Shown piece by piece: positions 56,238-64,000 of a stretch of 64,000 bases of DNA. The position numbers and the translations under genes were made by a program. Every line of letters begins with the position of its first letter. The first letter of the stretch is position 1. The stretch covers positions 62,001 through 126,000 of the forward strand of contig NZ_SJOD01000006.1 in assembly GCF_004331175.1 (NCBI RefSeq), in the 5' to 3' direction. Below the pieces are notes generated by a model. That model did not search any database. It was not told the origin of the DNA and saw nothing but the letters and a program-made list of their open reading frames with translations. The DNA is from Acinetobacter sp. ANC 4178. GTDB taxonomy: Bacteria; Pseudomonadota; Gammaproteobacteria; Pseudomonadales; Moraxellaceae.

Positions 56238-57647
56238 TTATAAATCGAATAATTTACCCGGGTTCATAATCCCGTTCGGATCGAAAACTTTTTTCAAAGC
56301 TTTCATGTATTCAATTTCTTCAGCACTGCGTGAATATTCCAAATATGGCTTTTTGGTCATACCCACACCGTGCTCGGCAGAGATAGAACCGTCATATTTT
56401 TTCACAGTATCGAATACGTATTTATTCACCACCTGACATTTGGCAAAGAATTCATCTTTGCTTAAATCAGCAGGTTTTAAAATATTTAAGTGCAAGTTAC
56501 CGTCACCAATATGACCAAACCAACAGATTTCAAAGTCTGGATAGTTTTCTGCCACAATACTGTCAATTTCTTGAATAAACGCAGGCACGTGCGTAATCAA
56601 AACTGAAATATCATTTTTGTATGGAGTAAATGGCGCAATCGACTCTGAAATGTCTTCACGTAAACGCCATAAGCTTTCTACTTGCTCTAGGCTTTGGCTT
56701 AACACACCATCCAGTACCCAACCTTGTTCCATGCAATGCTCAAAAATTTCCATCGCCTTGTCCATAATTGGCTCAAACGGCGCTTCAAATTCAAGTAGCA
56801 CGTAGAATGGGCATTCTGTTTCAAATGGGCGTTGCACATGACCATGATCCAGTACTTTCTGCATTGCCAATTCACCAAAGAATTCAAATGCAGTTAAGTC
56901 AATTTTAGCTTGGAAGGCATGTAGTACAGGCATCACCGCATTAAAATCAGGTACACCCAACACCATCACTTGAAGGTCTTGTGGTTGACGCTCTAATTTA
57001 ATTTCAGCTTCAGTGACTAAACCTAAAGTCCCTTCACCGCCAATGAACAAATGCTGTAGTGCATAACCCGTGGCATTTTTAATCATGCCTTTGTTTAAAC
57101 GTAAAATGTCGCCTTTACCCGTCACCACGGTTAAACCCAACACCCAGTTACGGGTCATGCCGTATTTAATAACTTTGATCCCGCCCGCATTGGTGCCAAT
57201 ATTGCCGCCAATTTGTGAAGAACCTGCAGAAGCAAAATCTACTGGGTAGTACATGCCTTGTTCTTGGGCATAACGCTGTAATTGTTCAGTGACCACACCC
57301 GCTTGTACGCGCACCATACGGTCAGCAGGGAAAAATTCCAGAATCTGGTTCATTTTGTCCATGCTCACCACGATTTCACCATTGGCTGCCACTGCACCCG
57401 CAGATAAACCTGTACGACCACCCGATGGGGTTATCGCAACATTGTATTGGTTCGCAAGCTTAACAATGGCTTGAACTTGCTCAGTCGTTGCAGGGAAAAC
57501 GATCACAGATGGGTTCGGATCAAAGTGTTTGGTATAATCCCGACCCCAATTTTGCAGGCTATCGGTATCCGTTTTAATACGGTTTTCGCCAACAATTTCG
57601 GTCAATTGGGTCAACAACTCTGGGGTTAAAGCGACTGGAGCATTCAT
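56238..57647 (-). CDS. FAD-linked D-2-hydroxyglutarate (D-2-hydroxyacid) dehydrogenase
   Basis: A 469-residue GlcD/D2HGDH-type flavoprotein. The FAD domain shows PSGGRTGLSAGAVA and GGNIGTNAGGIKVIKYGMTRNWVLGL; the C-terminal domain shows FGHIGDGNLHLNI (metal/substrate) and EHGVGMTKKPYL. The ATG at 57647 is preferred to an upstream TTG. It is divergent from serA. In Pseudomonas a D-2-hydroxyglutarate dehydrogenase is known to recycle the D-2-hydroxyglutarate made by SerA, so that role is likely here; D-lactate dehydrogenase is the alternative. Confidence 0.8.
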   Translation of the reverse strand: MNAPVALTPELLTQLTEIVGENRIKTDTDSLQNWGRDYTKHFDPNPSVIVFPATTEQVQAIVKLANQYNVAITPSGGRTGLSAGAVAANGEIVVSMDKMNQILEFFPADRMVRVQAGVVTEQLQRYAQEQGMYYPVDFASAGSSQIGGNIGTNAGGIKVIKYGMTRNWVLGLTVVTGKGDILRLNKGMIKNATGYALQHLFIGGEGTLGLVTEAEIKLERQPQDLQVMVLGVPDFNAVMPVLHAFQAKIDLTAFEFFGELAMQKVLDHGHVQRPFETECPFYVLLEFEAPFEPIMDKAMEIFEHCMEQGWVLDGVLSQSLEQVESLWRLREDISESIAPFTPYKNDISVLITHVPAFIQEIDSIVAENYPDFEICWFGHIGDGNLHLNILKPADLSKDEFFAKCQVVNKYVFDTVKKYDGSISAEHGVGMTKKPYLEYSRSAEEIEYMKALKKVFDPNGIMNPGKLFDL

Positions 57648-58002
57648 CGTTTTCAGACCTTGCAATGAAGTAAACAAGTGGTGTCGAATCTAATGCATTA
57701 TTCAGCTGAAACTGCGTAACAAAGGAACAATAACTAGACAGCACGTGAAGTAACGGACAGTCCATCTGCACCGTATTTTTTCACGGAGCATTATTATATG
57801 CCATTTTTCGTCAAAACCCGCAGAAAATCGCGTTTTAACAAGGTTACCTTGTAAATTACAGGCTTAGTTAGACCAATTACGACAAGTTGTGACGTATATT
57901 TCATCAAAATACCTGATCGCAGGGTCATAAAGGAAATGTATATCGACCTAAGTCCTATGTTATGATACCGCGACCAAATTTGGCCTTTGTAGCGGAGCCG
58001 TA
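57648..58002. promoter_or_regulatory. Shared divergent regulatory region of the flavoprotein gene and serA
   Basis: About 355 bp with no gene. Toward serA there is an extended -10, TG-T-TATGAT (57958-57966), about 37 bp before the ATG; the -35 is poor. No known regulator consensus was recognised in the remainder. Confidence 0.4.
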
Positions 58003-59235
58003 ATGAGCCAACATCTTTCCCTGCCTAAAGATAAAATTCGTTTCTTGTTGTTAGAAGGCGTTCACCAAAACGCTGTCGACACTTTAAATGCTGCTGGATA
58101 CACCAACATCGATTATCGTAAAACTGCGCTTGAGGGTGAAGCGTTGAAAGAAGCGATCAAAGATGCCCATTTCATTGGTATTCGTTCCCGTACACAACTC
58201 ACTGAAGAAGTGTTTGAAGCAGCAAATAAATTAATTGCTGTAGGCTGTTTCTGTATCGGGACTAACCAAGTGAACTTAAATGCCGCGATGGTTCGTGGTA
58301 TTCCAGTATTTAACGCACCATATTCAAATACACGTTCAGTAGCTGAACTTGTACTTGCAGAAGCGATTCTTCTTCTTCGTCGTGTACCTGAAAAATCAAC
58401 AGATACACATGCGGGTGGTTGGAACAAATCGGCTGTAGGTTCGTTTGAAACACGTGGTAAAACTTTAGGGATTGTCGGTTACGGTTCAATCGGTTCTCAA
58501 CTTTCAGTTTTAGCTGAAAGCATGGGTATGAAAGTCATCTATTTTGATGCAGTGACTAAATTACCTTTAGGTAACGCACGTCAAGTCGGCACTATGGCTG
58601 AACTTCTTGCCAATGCTGATGTGGTTTCTTTACATGTTCCAGATGTTCCATCTACACGTAACTTCTTCGGTAAAGACCAATTTGCACAAATGAAAGAAGG
58701 TTCAATCTTCATCAATGCTGCACGTGGTACATGTGTCCTCATCGAAGACTTAGCAGATGCCTTAAAATCAGGTCATGTTGCGGGTGCTGCGGTTGACGTA
58801 TTCCCGAAAGAACCTAAAGCCAATGGTGAAGAATTTGTTTCTCCACTACGCAACATTCCAAACGTGATTTTAACCCCACATGTGGGTGGTTCGACTATGG
58901 AAGCGCAAGCGAACATTGGTTTGGAAGTGGCTGAGAAATTCGTTTCTTATTCAGATAAAGGCATGACTTTATCTGCGGTGAACTTCCCAGAAATTGCGTT
59001 GCCATTAACTGAAGGTAAACACCGTTTACTTCACATTCATAAGAATGTGCCTGGCGTACTTTCAAAAATCAACAACTTGTTTGCTGAACACGGCATCAAC
59101 ATCTCTGGTCAGTCTTTAATGACCAAAGGTGATGTTGGTTATTTAGTGATGGATGTTGATGCTACTGCATCTCAAGAAGCACTTGATACATTACAAGACG
59201 TTGAAGGTACAATCCGCGTTCGCGTATTGTTCTAA
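58003..59235 (+). CDS. serA: D-3-phosphoglycerate dehydrogenase
   Basis: First enzyme of serine synthesis (3-phosphoglycerate to 3-phosphohydroxypyruvate). 410 residues, the same length as E. coli SerA. Order: substrate domain (FIGIRSRTQL), NAD domain (GIVGYGSIGSQLS), catalytic Arg/Glu/His region (INAARGTCV, PHVGGST), then a C-terminal ACT domain (HKNVPGVLSKINNLFAEHGINI) for serine feedback. CGGAG precedes the ATG. Confidence 0.96.
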   Translation: MSQHLSLPKDKIRFLLLEGVHQNAVDTLNAAGYTNIDYRKTALEGEALKEAIKDAHFIGIRSRTQLTEEVFEAANKLIAVGCFCIGTNQVNLNAAMVRGIPVFNAPYSNTRSVAELVLAEAILLLRRVPEKSTDTHAGGWNKSAVGSFETRGKTLGIVGYGSIGSQLSVLAESMGMKVIYFDAVTKLPLGNARQVGTMAELLANADVVSLHVPDVPSTRNFFGKDQFAQMKEGSIFINAARGTCVLIEDLADALKSGHVAGAAVDVFPKEPKANGEEFVSPLRNIPNVILTPHVGGSTMEAQANIGLEVAEKFVSYSDKGMTLSAVNFPEIALPLTEGKHRLLHIHKNVPGVLSKINNLFAEHGINISGQSLMTKGDVGYLVMDVDATASQEALDTLQDVEGTIRVRVLF

Positions 59236-59248
59236 GTTATTTGATGTG

Positions 59249-59279
59249 AAAAACCACAGACTTGTGTCTGTGGTTTTTT
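59249..59279 (+). terminator. Rho-independent terminator after serA
   Basis: AAAAACCACAGAC / GTCTGTGGTTTTT with a 4-base loop; T run on the plus strand. Confidence 0.9.
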
Positions 59280-59328
59280 ATTGATCCATCCTCCGCTTAA
59301 TGGGATCAATAAAAAGCATTTCACAGCG

Positions 59329-59368
59329 CAAAACCGATCTATTGCCGATGGGAAATAGATCGGTTTTG
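59329..59368. repeat. Perfect 15-bp inverted repeat in the serA-eamA gap
   Basis: CAAAACCGATCTATT is separated by 10 bases from its exact reverse complement. It lies 95 bp beyond the serA stop, after the serA terminator, so a second terminator role is doubtful. A shorter ATTGATCC/GGATCAAT pair lies at about 59279-59311. Confidence 0.7.
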
Positions 59369-59524
59369 TTTCAATTCAGTATTCTAACCAACATGCTCTT
59401 GCTTTGTTCTACATCTATTGCACTAATTTAGTTCATCCCTGACAAGCTATTTCACCAGCACAGTGTTATGATTGAAAAAAATACACAAATTGACCATCTG
59501 ATATAAAACAAAATGTCCTAACTC

Positions 59525-60430
59525 ATGTTGAACTTTAAAACACCCTCATATTTACAAGCGGTTTTCCTGCTCTTTATTGCCATGCTCTGTGTGCAAAGTA
59601 GCGGTTCATTGGCCAAAATTCTGTTTCAGCAATTTCCAGTTCTTACCGTTTCTGCCATGCGTATGCTGCTAGGTTCGCTCATTCTGGCGATTATTTTCCA
59701 GATCTGGAAAATTAATTTTAAAAGTGTTCGTTGGTCTTCTATTTTAAGTTATGGCATTGCACTGGCAGGCATGAACGGACTGTTTTATTTATCGATTGAA
59801 CGGCTTCCTTTGGGCATTGCAGTTTCATTTGAATTTATTGGTCCCTTGAGCGTCGCCTTGTACTATGCACGGCAAAAATACGACTTACTTTGGGTCAGCA
59901 TGGCAATTTTAGGCTTAGTCTTGCTGTTTCCTTTCGATCAAGCCACACAATCGCTCGATTTAACAGGCATTGCCTTTGCAATTGGCGCAGGGGCATGTTG
60001 GGCCGTGTATATTATTGCAGGTCAACGTCCTTCGGGTATTTCAGGCAATCATACGGTGTGTTTGGGCATGTTTGTCGGCATGCTGTGCTTACTGCCCGTC
60101 GCCTTATTTTCAGGGATGACCAGCAATGTTTTCCAGCCACCCAATTTATTTTATTTTATCGGTTTGGCCATTCTGGCAAGTGCTTTACCCTTTACCTTGG
60201 AAATGATTGCCTTACGTAATTTGACTGCCTTGAGTTTTGGGACCTTAATGAGTCTTGAACCCGCAATTGCAGCACTTTCTGGCTTTGTGTTCTTGAATGA
60301 GCAATTGCTTTGGACACAGTGGTTAGCCCTAAGCACTATTATTATAGCCTCGATAGGCTGTACCTATACGACTCAACAAGCCAAACGTGCTAAAGAAACC
60401 CATTTAGCATCTTCAAGCCCAATTGATTGA
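59525..60430 (+). CDS. EamA/RhtA-type exporter, first of a tandem pair
   Basis: A 301-residue, 10-helix drug/metabolite transporter (two EamA halves). GMNGLFYLSIERLPLGIAVSFEFIGPLSVAL is the signature of the RhtA branch, which exports threonine, homoserine and amino-acid analogues. It is followed after about 70 bp by a paralogue on the same strand. Confidence 0.85.
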   Translation: MLNFKTPSYLQAVFLLFIAMLCVQSSGSLAKILFQQFPVLTVSAMRMLLGSLILAIIFQIWKINFKSVRWSSILSYGIALAGMNGLFYLSIERLPLGIAVSFEFIGPLSVALYYARQKYDLLWVSMAILGLVLLFPFDQATQSLDLTGIAFAIGAGACWAVYIIAGQRPSGISGNHTVCLGMFVGMLCLLPVALFSGMTSNVFQPPNLFYFIGLAILASALPFTLEMIALRNLTALSFGTLMSLEPAIAALSGFVFLNEQLLWTQWLALSTIIIASIGCTYTTQQAKRAKETHLASSSPID

Positions 60431-60499
60431 GATGGGCTGCACCGATTATCTCAATCAATTCATACCAGACCCACCGCCCAGATGTAGAGAAAAAGCGAT

Positions 60500-61390
60500 A
60501 TGCGCAACAGCCAACTGAGTGCCGTATTTTTCATGGTGTTATCCATGTTGTCCTATCAAGTCAGTGCTTCGTTTGCCAAGCAGCTCATGCAAGCATTAGA
60601 CCCGTTTACTGTGGTGACCTTACGTCTCAGTTTTGCCTCTATTTTGGTGGTATTGATGTTCCGTTCATGGAAAATCATACAACGCCTGCCTTATTTAAAA
60701 TGGCGTGATTTACTGTTTTACAGTGCTGCTGTCTGCGTCATGAATGTTTTGTTCTATGCTTCTTTAGGCAAGTTACCACAAGGCATTGCTGTTGGATTAG
60801 AGTTTTTAGGACCTCTGACCTTGGCGCTACTCTCGATTAAACACAAAGGTGACTATATTTGGGTCGGACTCGCAATTGCGGGGATTGCCCTGATGGTGCC
60901 TTGGCAAGATGCACAGGCTCACAATTTCTCTTATATCGGTGCAGCATGTGCATTAGGTGCAGGTATTTGTTGGGCATTTTATATTTATTTTGGTCAAAGA
61001 GTTGCACGCCAGAATATGGGAATGCATGCACTGAGTATCGCTATCGTACTATCAACCCTGGTTTTATTGCCGATTAACAGCGTGCGTAATCCTGAAGCGA
61101 TGCTGCAATTTCAATACTGGCCACAAGCTTTAATCATTGCCCTTTTAGCCACTGCAATTCCGTATGCACTGGATTTAATGGCACTCAAACGCCTGAGCAA
61201 ACTCAGCTATGGCACACTGTCCAGCTTATCTCCTGCTTTAGCAGCAATTGCAGGTATGCTGCTGTTAAAAGAACATATCACCCTCTGGCAAACTTTGGCC
61301 CTGATCTGCATTATGACCGCTTCGGTTGGTGTCACCTATCGTGCCAGTCGCACTGCACCTGAATCTGATATAGAAGCATCGACCTCTTAA
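60500..61390 (+). CDS. EamA/RhtA-type exporter, second of a tandem pair
   Basis: A 296-residue paralogue of the preceding gene with the same layout: VMNVLFYASLGKLPQGIAVGLEFLGPLTLALLS, AGICWAFYIYFGQR and a LSKLSYGTLSSLSPALAAIAGML C-terminal half. The pair is diverged throughout, so the duplication is old. Substrate unproven; amino-acid export is a family-based guess. Confidence 0.85.
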   Translation: MRNSQLSAVFFMVLSMLSYQVSASFAKQLMQALDPFTVVTLRLSFASILVVLMFRSWKIIQRLPYLKWRDLLFYSAAVCVMNVLFYASLGKLPQGIAVGLEFLGPLTLALLSIKHKGDYIWVGLAIAGIALMVPWQDAQAHNFSYIGAACALGAGICWAFYIYFGQRVARQNMGMHALSIAIVLSTLVLLPINSVRNPEAMLQFQYWPQALIIALLATAIPYALDLMALKRLSKLSYGTLSSLSPALAAIAGMLLLKEHITLWQTLALICIMTASVGVTYRASRTAPESDIEASTS

Positions 61391-61572
61391 ATCCAAATTT
61401 AACATATCAAGAACAGTTGCTGAATTTTAAAATCTACAACTGTTCTTTAAACGACAAAATCCCATCCAGCCAAGTACCCTCAACTAAAATAACGCTTACG
61501 GGAAGACCCTTGAATTCAATGTGCTGAAAAACTACTATAATCAAAAGGATTGAAGGGAACATAAGAACAACA

Positions 61573-62658
61573 ATGCAACCACATATTCGCCTCAATATGA
61601 TTGTTAAAAACGAATCTGCTGTGATTTTACGATGCTTAAAATCGGTCAAACCGTGGATTCATTCTTGGGTGATTGTCGATACGGGTTCAACCGATGGCAC
61701 ACAAAAACTAATTCAAGACTTTATGCAGGATTTGCCTGGCAAGCTATTTGAACGCCCTTGGCACAATTTTGGTTTCAATCGTACTGAAGCTTTACAATTG
61801 GCACAGGATTCCTCCCTTCCACATGCCGATTACCTGATGTTTATTGATGCCGATGAAAGCCTCTTGGTCAAACCCGAATTTCAATGGGGCACATTATCGG
61901 GTAGCGCGTATTATTTTGAATGCATCTATGATCATTTACGTTATCAACGCAATGCCATGATCTCGACCAAACTTCCTTGGGTGTGGAAAGGCGTATTACA
62001 TGAATATCTTGATTCTACCTCTCCGCATCAATGGACATCTCTAGACGGTCCGCGCATTTTTGTACAACATGACAGCGCCCGCGGACATGACCCGCAAACC
62101 TATCTCAAAGATATTGAGGTTTTAAAGCAGGGTATTCTGGATGAACCAGAAAATTTGCGTTATCAATTTTATCTCGCCCAAAGTTATCAAGATGCGCACA
62201 TGCCTCAGCAGGCATTAGAAGCCTATCAACGACGTGCCAATGCAGGTGGTTGGGAAGAAGAACGCTGGATGTCGCAGTTTAGAGCAGCAAAATTTATAGA
62301 AATATTAAAGAAACCTACAGAAGAAATTCGTAGCGCTTATTTGCAAGCTTGGGTCAGCCGCCCACAACGTGCGGAACCACTCTATGAACTGGCACGCTAT
62401 TATCGTGAACAAAAACAATTTGAAAGTGCATGCCAATTTGCCTTACAAGCCTGCCAAATCAAACGACCCAGTGACATTTTATTTCTCGATGACAGTGTCT
62501 ATGCATGGCGAGCACTCGATGAACTGAGCGTTGCTGCATCCTATTGCCCTGACTATAAAGAAAAAGGTAAACATGCCATCCTCAAATTATTGATGGAACA
62601 AAAATACCCTGCCTCCGAAGAAGCACGACTTATTACCAATCTACATGTCTATAAATGA
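61573..62658 (+). CDS. GT-A glycosyltransferase (family 2 type) with TPR-like C-terminus
   Basis: A 361-residue protein. The N-terminal half is a GT2 catalytic domain: LNMIVKNESAVILRCLKSV, WVIVDTGSTDGTQ and the DxD motif MFIDADES. The C-terminal half is helical with tetratricopeptide-like repeats (YQFYLAQSYQDAHMPQQALEAYQRR and a second unit). Sugar donor and acceptor are unknown. It stands alone, away from any polysaccharide cluster. Confidence 0.85.
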   Translation: MQPHIRLNMIVKNESAVILRCLKSVKPWIHSWVIVDTGSTDGTQKLIQDFMQDLPGKLFERPWHNFGFNRTEALQLAQDSSLPHADYLMFIDADESLLVKPEFQWGTLSGSAYYFECIYDHLRYQRNAMISTKLPWVWKGVLHEYLDSTSPHQWTSLDGPRIFVQHDSARGHDPQTYLKDIEVLKQGILDEPENLRYQFYLAQSYQDAHMPQQALEAYQRRANAGGWEEERWMSQFRAAKFIEILKKPTEEIRSAYLQAWVSRPQRAEPLYELARYYREQKQFESACQFALQACQIKRPSDILFLDDSVYAWRALDELSVAASYCPDYKEKGKHAILKLLMEQKYPASEEARLITNLHVYK

Positions 62659-62733
62659 AAAAACCTTGCCGAAGCAAGGGTCACTTAGAAATTGGATTTA
62701 AGCAGCTGATGCAAAATTGCATCAGCTGAACCA

Positions 62734-63504
62734 TCAGGCTGCGAAGAAAATCTGATAACTTAAACGGACAATTAAAATAGATACTAATATTAAAAAGATG
62801 ATGCGAATAAAACCACTGCCATATTTTAAAGCCAGTTTAACCCCAACCAAAGAGCCTGCTATATTGGCAACAGCCATAGTTAAGCCAATGCCAAATAACA
62901 CATGACCTGCGGGCACAAAAAAACTCAGTGCAGCAAAATTGGTCATAAAATTGGCAATTTTGGAGAGCGCCGAAGCATGAAGAAAATCGACTTTTAAGTA
63001 GCGAATAAAATAGAAAATAAAGAAACTGCCCGTTCCTGGTCCAAAAATCCCATCATAAAAACCAATCAACACACTGCCGACTGCTGCAAGTACCAGTATT
63101 TTAGTGGTGATTTCCTGTTGAAAATGGACCTGACCAAATTGTTTCTTCATGAATGTGTAAATTGCGATAATAATCAACATACACAGGACAAAGGGTTTCA
63201 GTACTTGGGTGGGAATCATGGAAACACAGGCGGCTCCCACGTAAGAACTAATAAAAGCACCGATCCCAATCACCAACAACAACTTCCACGACAATGATAC
63301 GCGACGCATAAATGAAAATGCCGCAGATGCCGTACCAAAAATAGAAGAAAGTTTATTGGTGCCAAAAACTGTAGCAGGTGCTAACTGTGGCATTGCTCCC
63401 ATAATGGCCGGGATTTGAATTAAGCCACCCCCACCTACTGCTGCATCAATGGCCCCAGCACAAAAAGCAAAGAAGACCAAGCTCAGAATCAGATCAAGTT
63501 CCAT
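62734..63504 (-). CDS. TSUP-family (TauE/SafE-like) permease
   Basis: A 256-residue, eight-helix protein of the sulfite exporter TauE/SafE family. It begins with GAIDAAVGGGGLIQIPA, the family glycine motif, and has a matching second half GFYDGIFGPGTGSFF. Substrate may be a sulfur oxyanion or organic acid. A strong AGGAGG starts right at the truB stop codon, 9 bases before this ATG, so translation is coupled to truB. Confidence 0.88.
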   Translation of the reverse strand: MELDLILSLVFFAFCAGAIDAAVGGGGLIQIPAIMGAMPQLAPATVFGTNKLSSIFGTASAAFSFMRRVSLSWKLLLVIGIGAFISSYVGAACVSMIPTQVLKPFVLCMLIIIAIYTFMKKQFGQVHFQQEITTKILVLAAVGSVLIGFYDGIFGPGTGSFFIFYFIRYLKVDFLHASALSKIANFMTNFAALSFFVPAGHVLFGIGLTMAVANIAGSLVGVKLALKYGSGFIRIIFLILVSILIVRLSYQIFFAA

Positions 63505-63517
63505 GGTATTAAGCCTC

Positions 63518-64000
63518 CTACAGATTCAAAACACGTTTAGGAATTAAACGCTTTCGATCATTAATTTCGGCCAAACCTAAGCACTTTTCACCATCAAACA
63601 CGAGCACTTGTGCTTCGGCAGCATGCTCAATATTGCTTTCCATGCCACGACTAAAATATTCTGCTCGACCTTCTGGGACTTGAATTTGAGTAAAATGCTG
63701 AACAGGTGCATACACAGGTAACAACAGTGCTTCGCGCTCCTGTTCAGTTAGCCCTTCTAAATAGTCAATGGTATAACTTGGAATCAGCTCAAAATGCCCA
63801 GTTTGAATGCGATGCAAATAAGTCAAATGCCCTCGCGTCCCTAAAGCTTTGGCAATGTCTTCCCCCAATACACGAATATAAGTGCCTTTAGAACAGGTCA
63901 CATCTAAGGTAATACTGCTTTCGGTAAATGAAAGCAACTGAATGGCTTCAATGGTTATAGGACGTGCTTCACGTTCCACTTCAATCCCTTTACGTGCCAA
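63518..64000 (-). CDS. truB: tRNA pseudouridine(55) synthase TruB (5' part outside the window)
   Basis: The C-terminal 160 residues of TruB, which makes pseudouridine 55 in tRNA. The frame is open through the window edge, so the catalytic N-terminus is missing only because the window ends. Recognised segments are [21 protein letters not shown] [34 protein letters not shown] and [13 protein letters not shown]. It is followed on the same strand by the TSUP gene. Confidence 0.93.
   Translation of the reverse strand: MARKGIEVEREARPITIEAIQLLSFTESSITLDVTCSKGTYIRVLGEDIAKALGTRGHLTYLHRIQTGHFELIPSYTIDYLEGLTEQEREALLLPVYAPVQHFTQIQVPEGRAEYFSRGMESNIEHAAEAQVLVFDGEKCLGLAEINDRKRLIPKRVLNL

Overview
The window is chromosomal DNA from a gammaproteobacterium, almost certainly an Acinetobacter species. 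It carries close relatives of the Acinetobacter drug exporters AbeM and CraA, an mlaFEDCB phospholipid-transport operon beside an RGG-tailed DEAD-box helicase, and a large set of moderately A+T-rich housekeeping genes with short intergenic gaps. No rRNA, tRNA, CRISPR array or intact insertion sequence was seen.

Layout. 1-8.1 kb: the end of an NsrR-like repressor gene, GTPase YihA, a diiron-type hydrolase, a glyoxalase-fold protein, a DAACS symporter, TesB and PlsB. 8.1-10.1 kb: a visibly A+T-rich accessory locus with a reverse transcriptase gene and, directly upstream on the same strand, a membrane-protein reading frame containing two near-identical 149-bp direct repeats. 10.3-16.0 kb: an SDR protein, RecG, ComF, Nudix, LOG and CorA. 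16.1-19.4 kb: mlaFEDCB (minus strand). 19.5-25 kb: a possible 22-residue membrane peptide, the helicase with a long leader, SuhB and Dxs. 25-29.8 kb: RibA, divergent HemN/HemF, a small membrane protein and AroE. 29.9-35.3 kb: a large lipoprotein, an acyl-CoA dehydrogenase and a DJ-1/HchA protein. 35.5-39 kb: a transposase remnant, then a holdfast-anchor/curli-like locus (CsgG/HfaB-type lipoprotein with two small secreted proteins) behind a very A+T-rich region. 39-53.8 kb: HemW, AbeM, an ABC1 kinase-like protein, a zinc-independent L31 paralogue with a Zur-box-like site, CrcB, HopJ-like, ParA-like, AI-2E-type permease, SodC, YccS-like and CraA. 54.1-55.6 kb: an A+T-rich AbiH-family phage-defence gene. 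56-64 kb: a D-2-hydroxyglutarate dehydrogenase-like flavoprotein divergent from serA, two RhtA-like exporters, a glycosyltransferase, a TSUP permease and the end of truB.

Gene cooperation. The Mla genes form one retrograde phospholipid transporter. HemN (anaerobic) and HemF (aerobic) do the same haem-synthesis step under opposite oxygen conditions. SerA and the flavoprotein probably share a 2-hydroxyglutarate cycle. The three genes at 35.9-38.4 kb probably make and export a surface fibre or anchor.

The best candidate for something undescribed is the reverse-transcriptase locus at 8.1-10.1 kb. The two repeats can each fold into the same set of hairpins, and their only three differences fall inside one hairpin loop. 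AbiH at 54-55.6 kb and the HfaABD-like locus are the next most interesting accessory loci.
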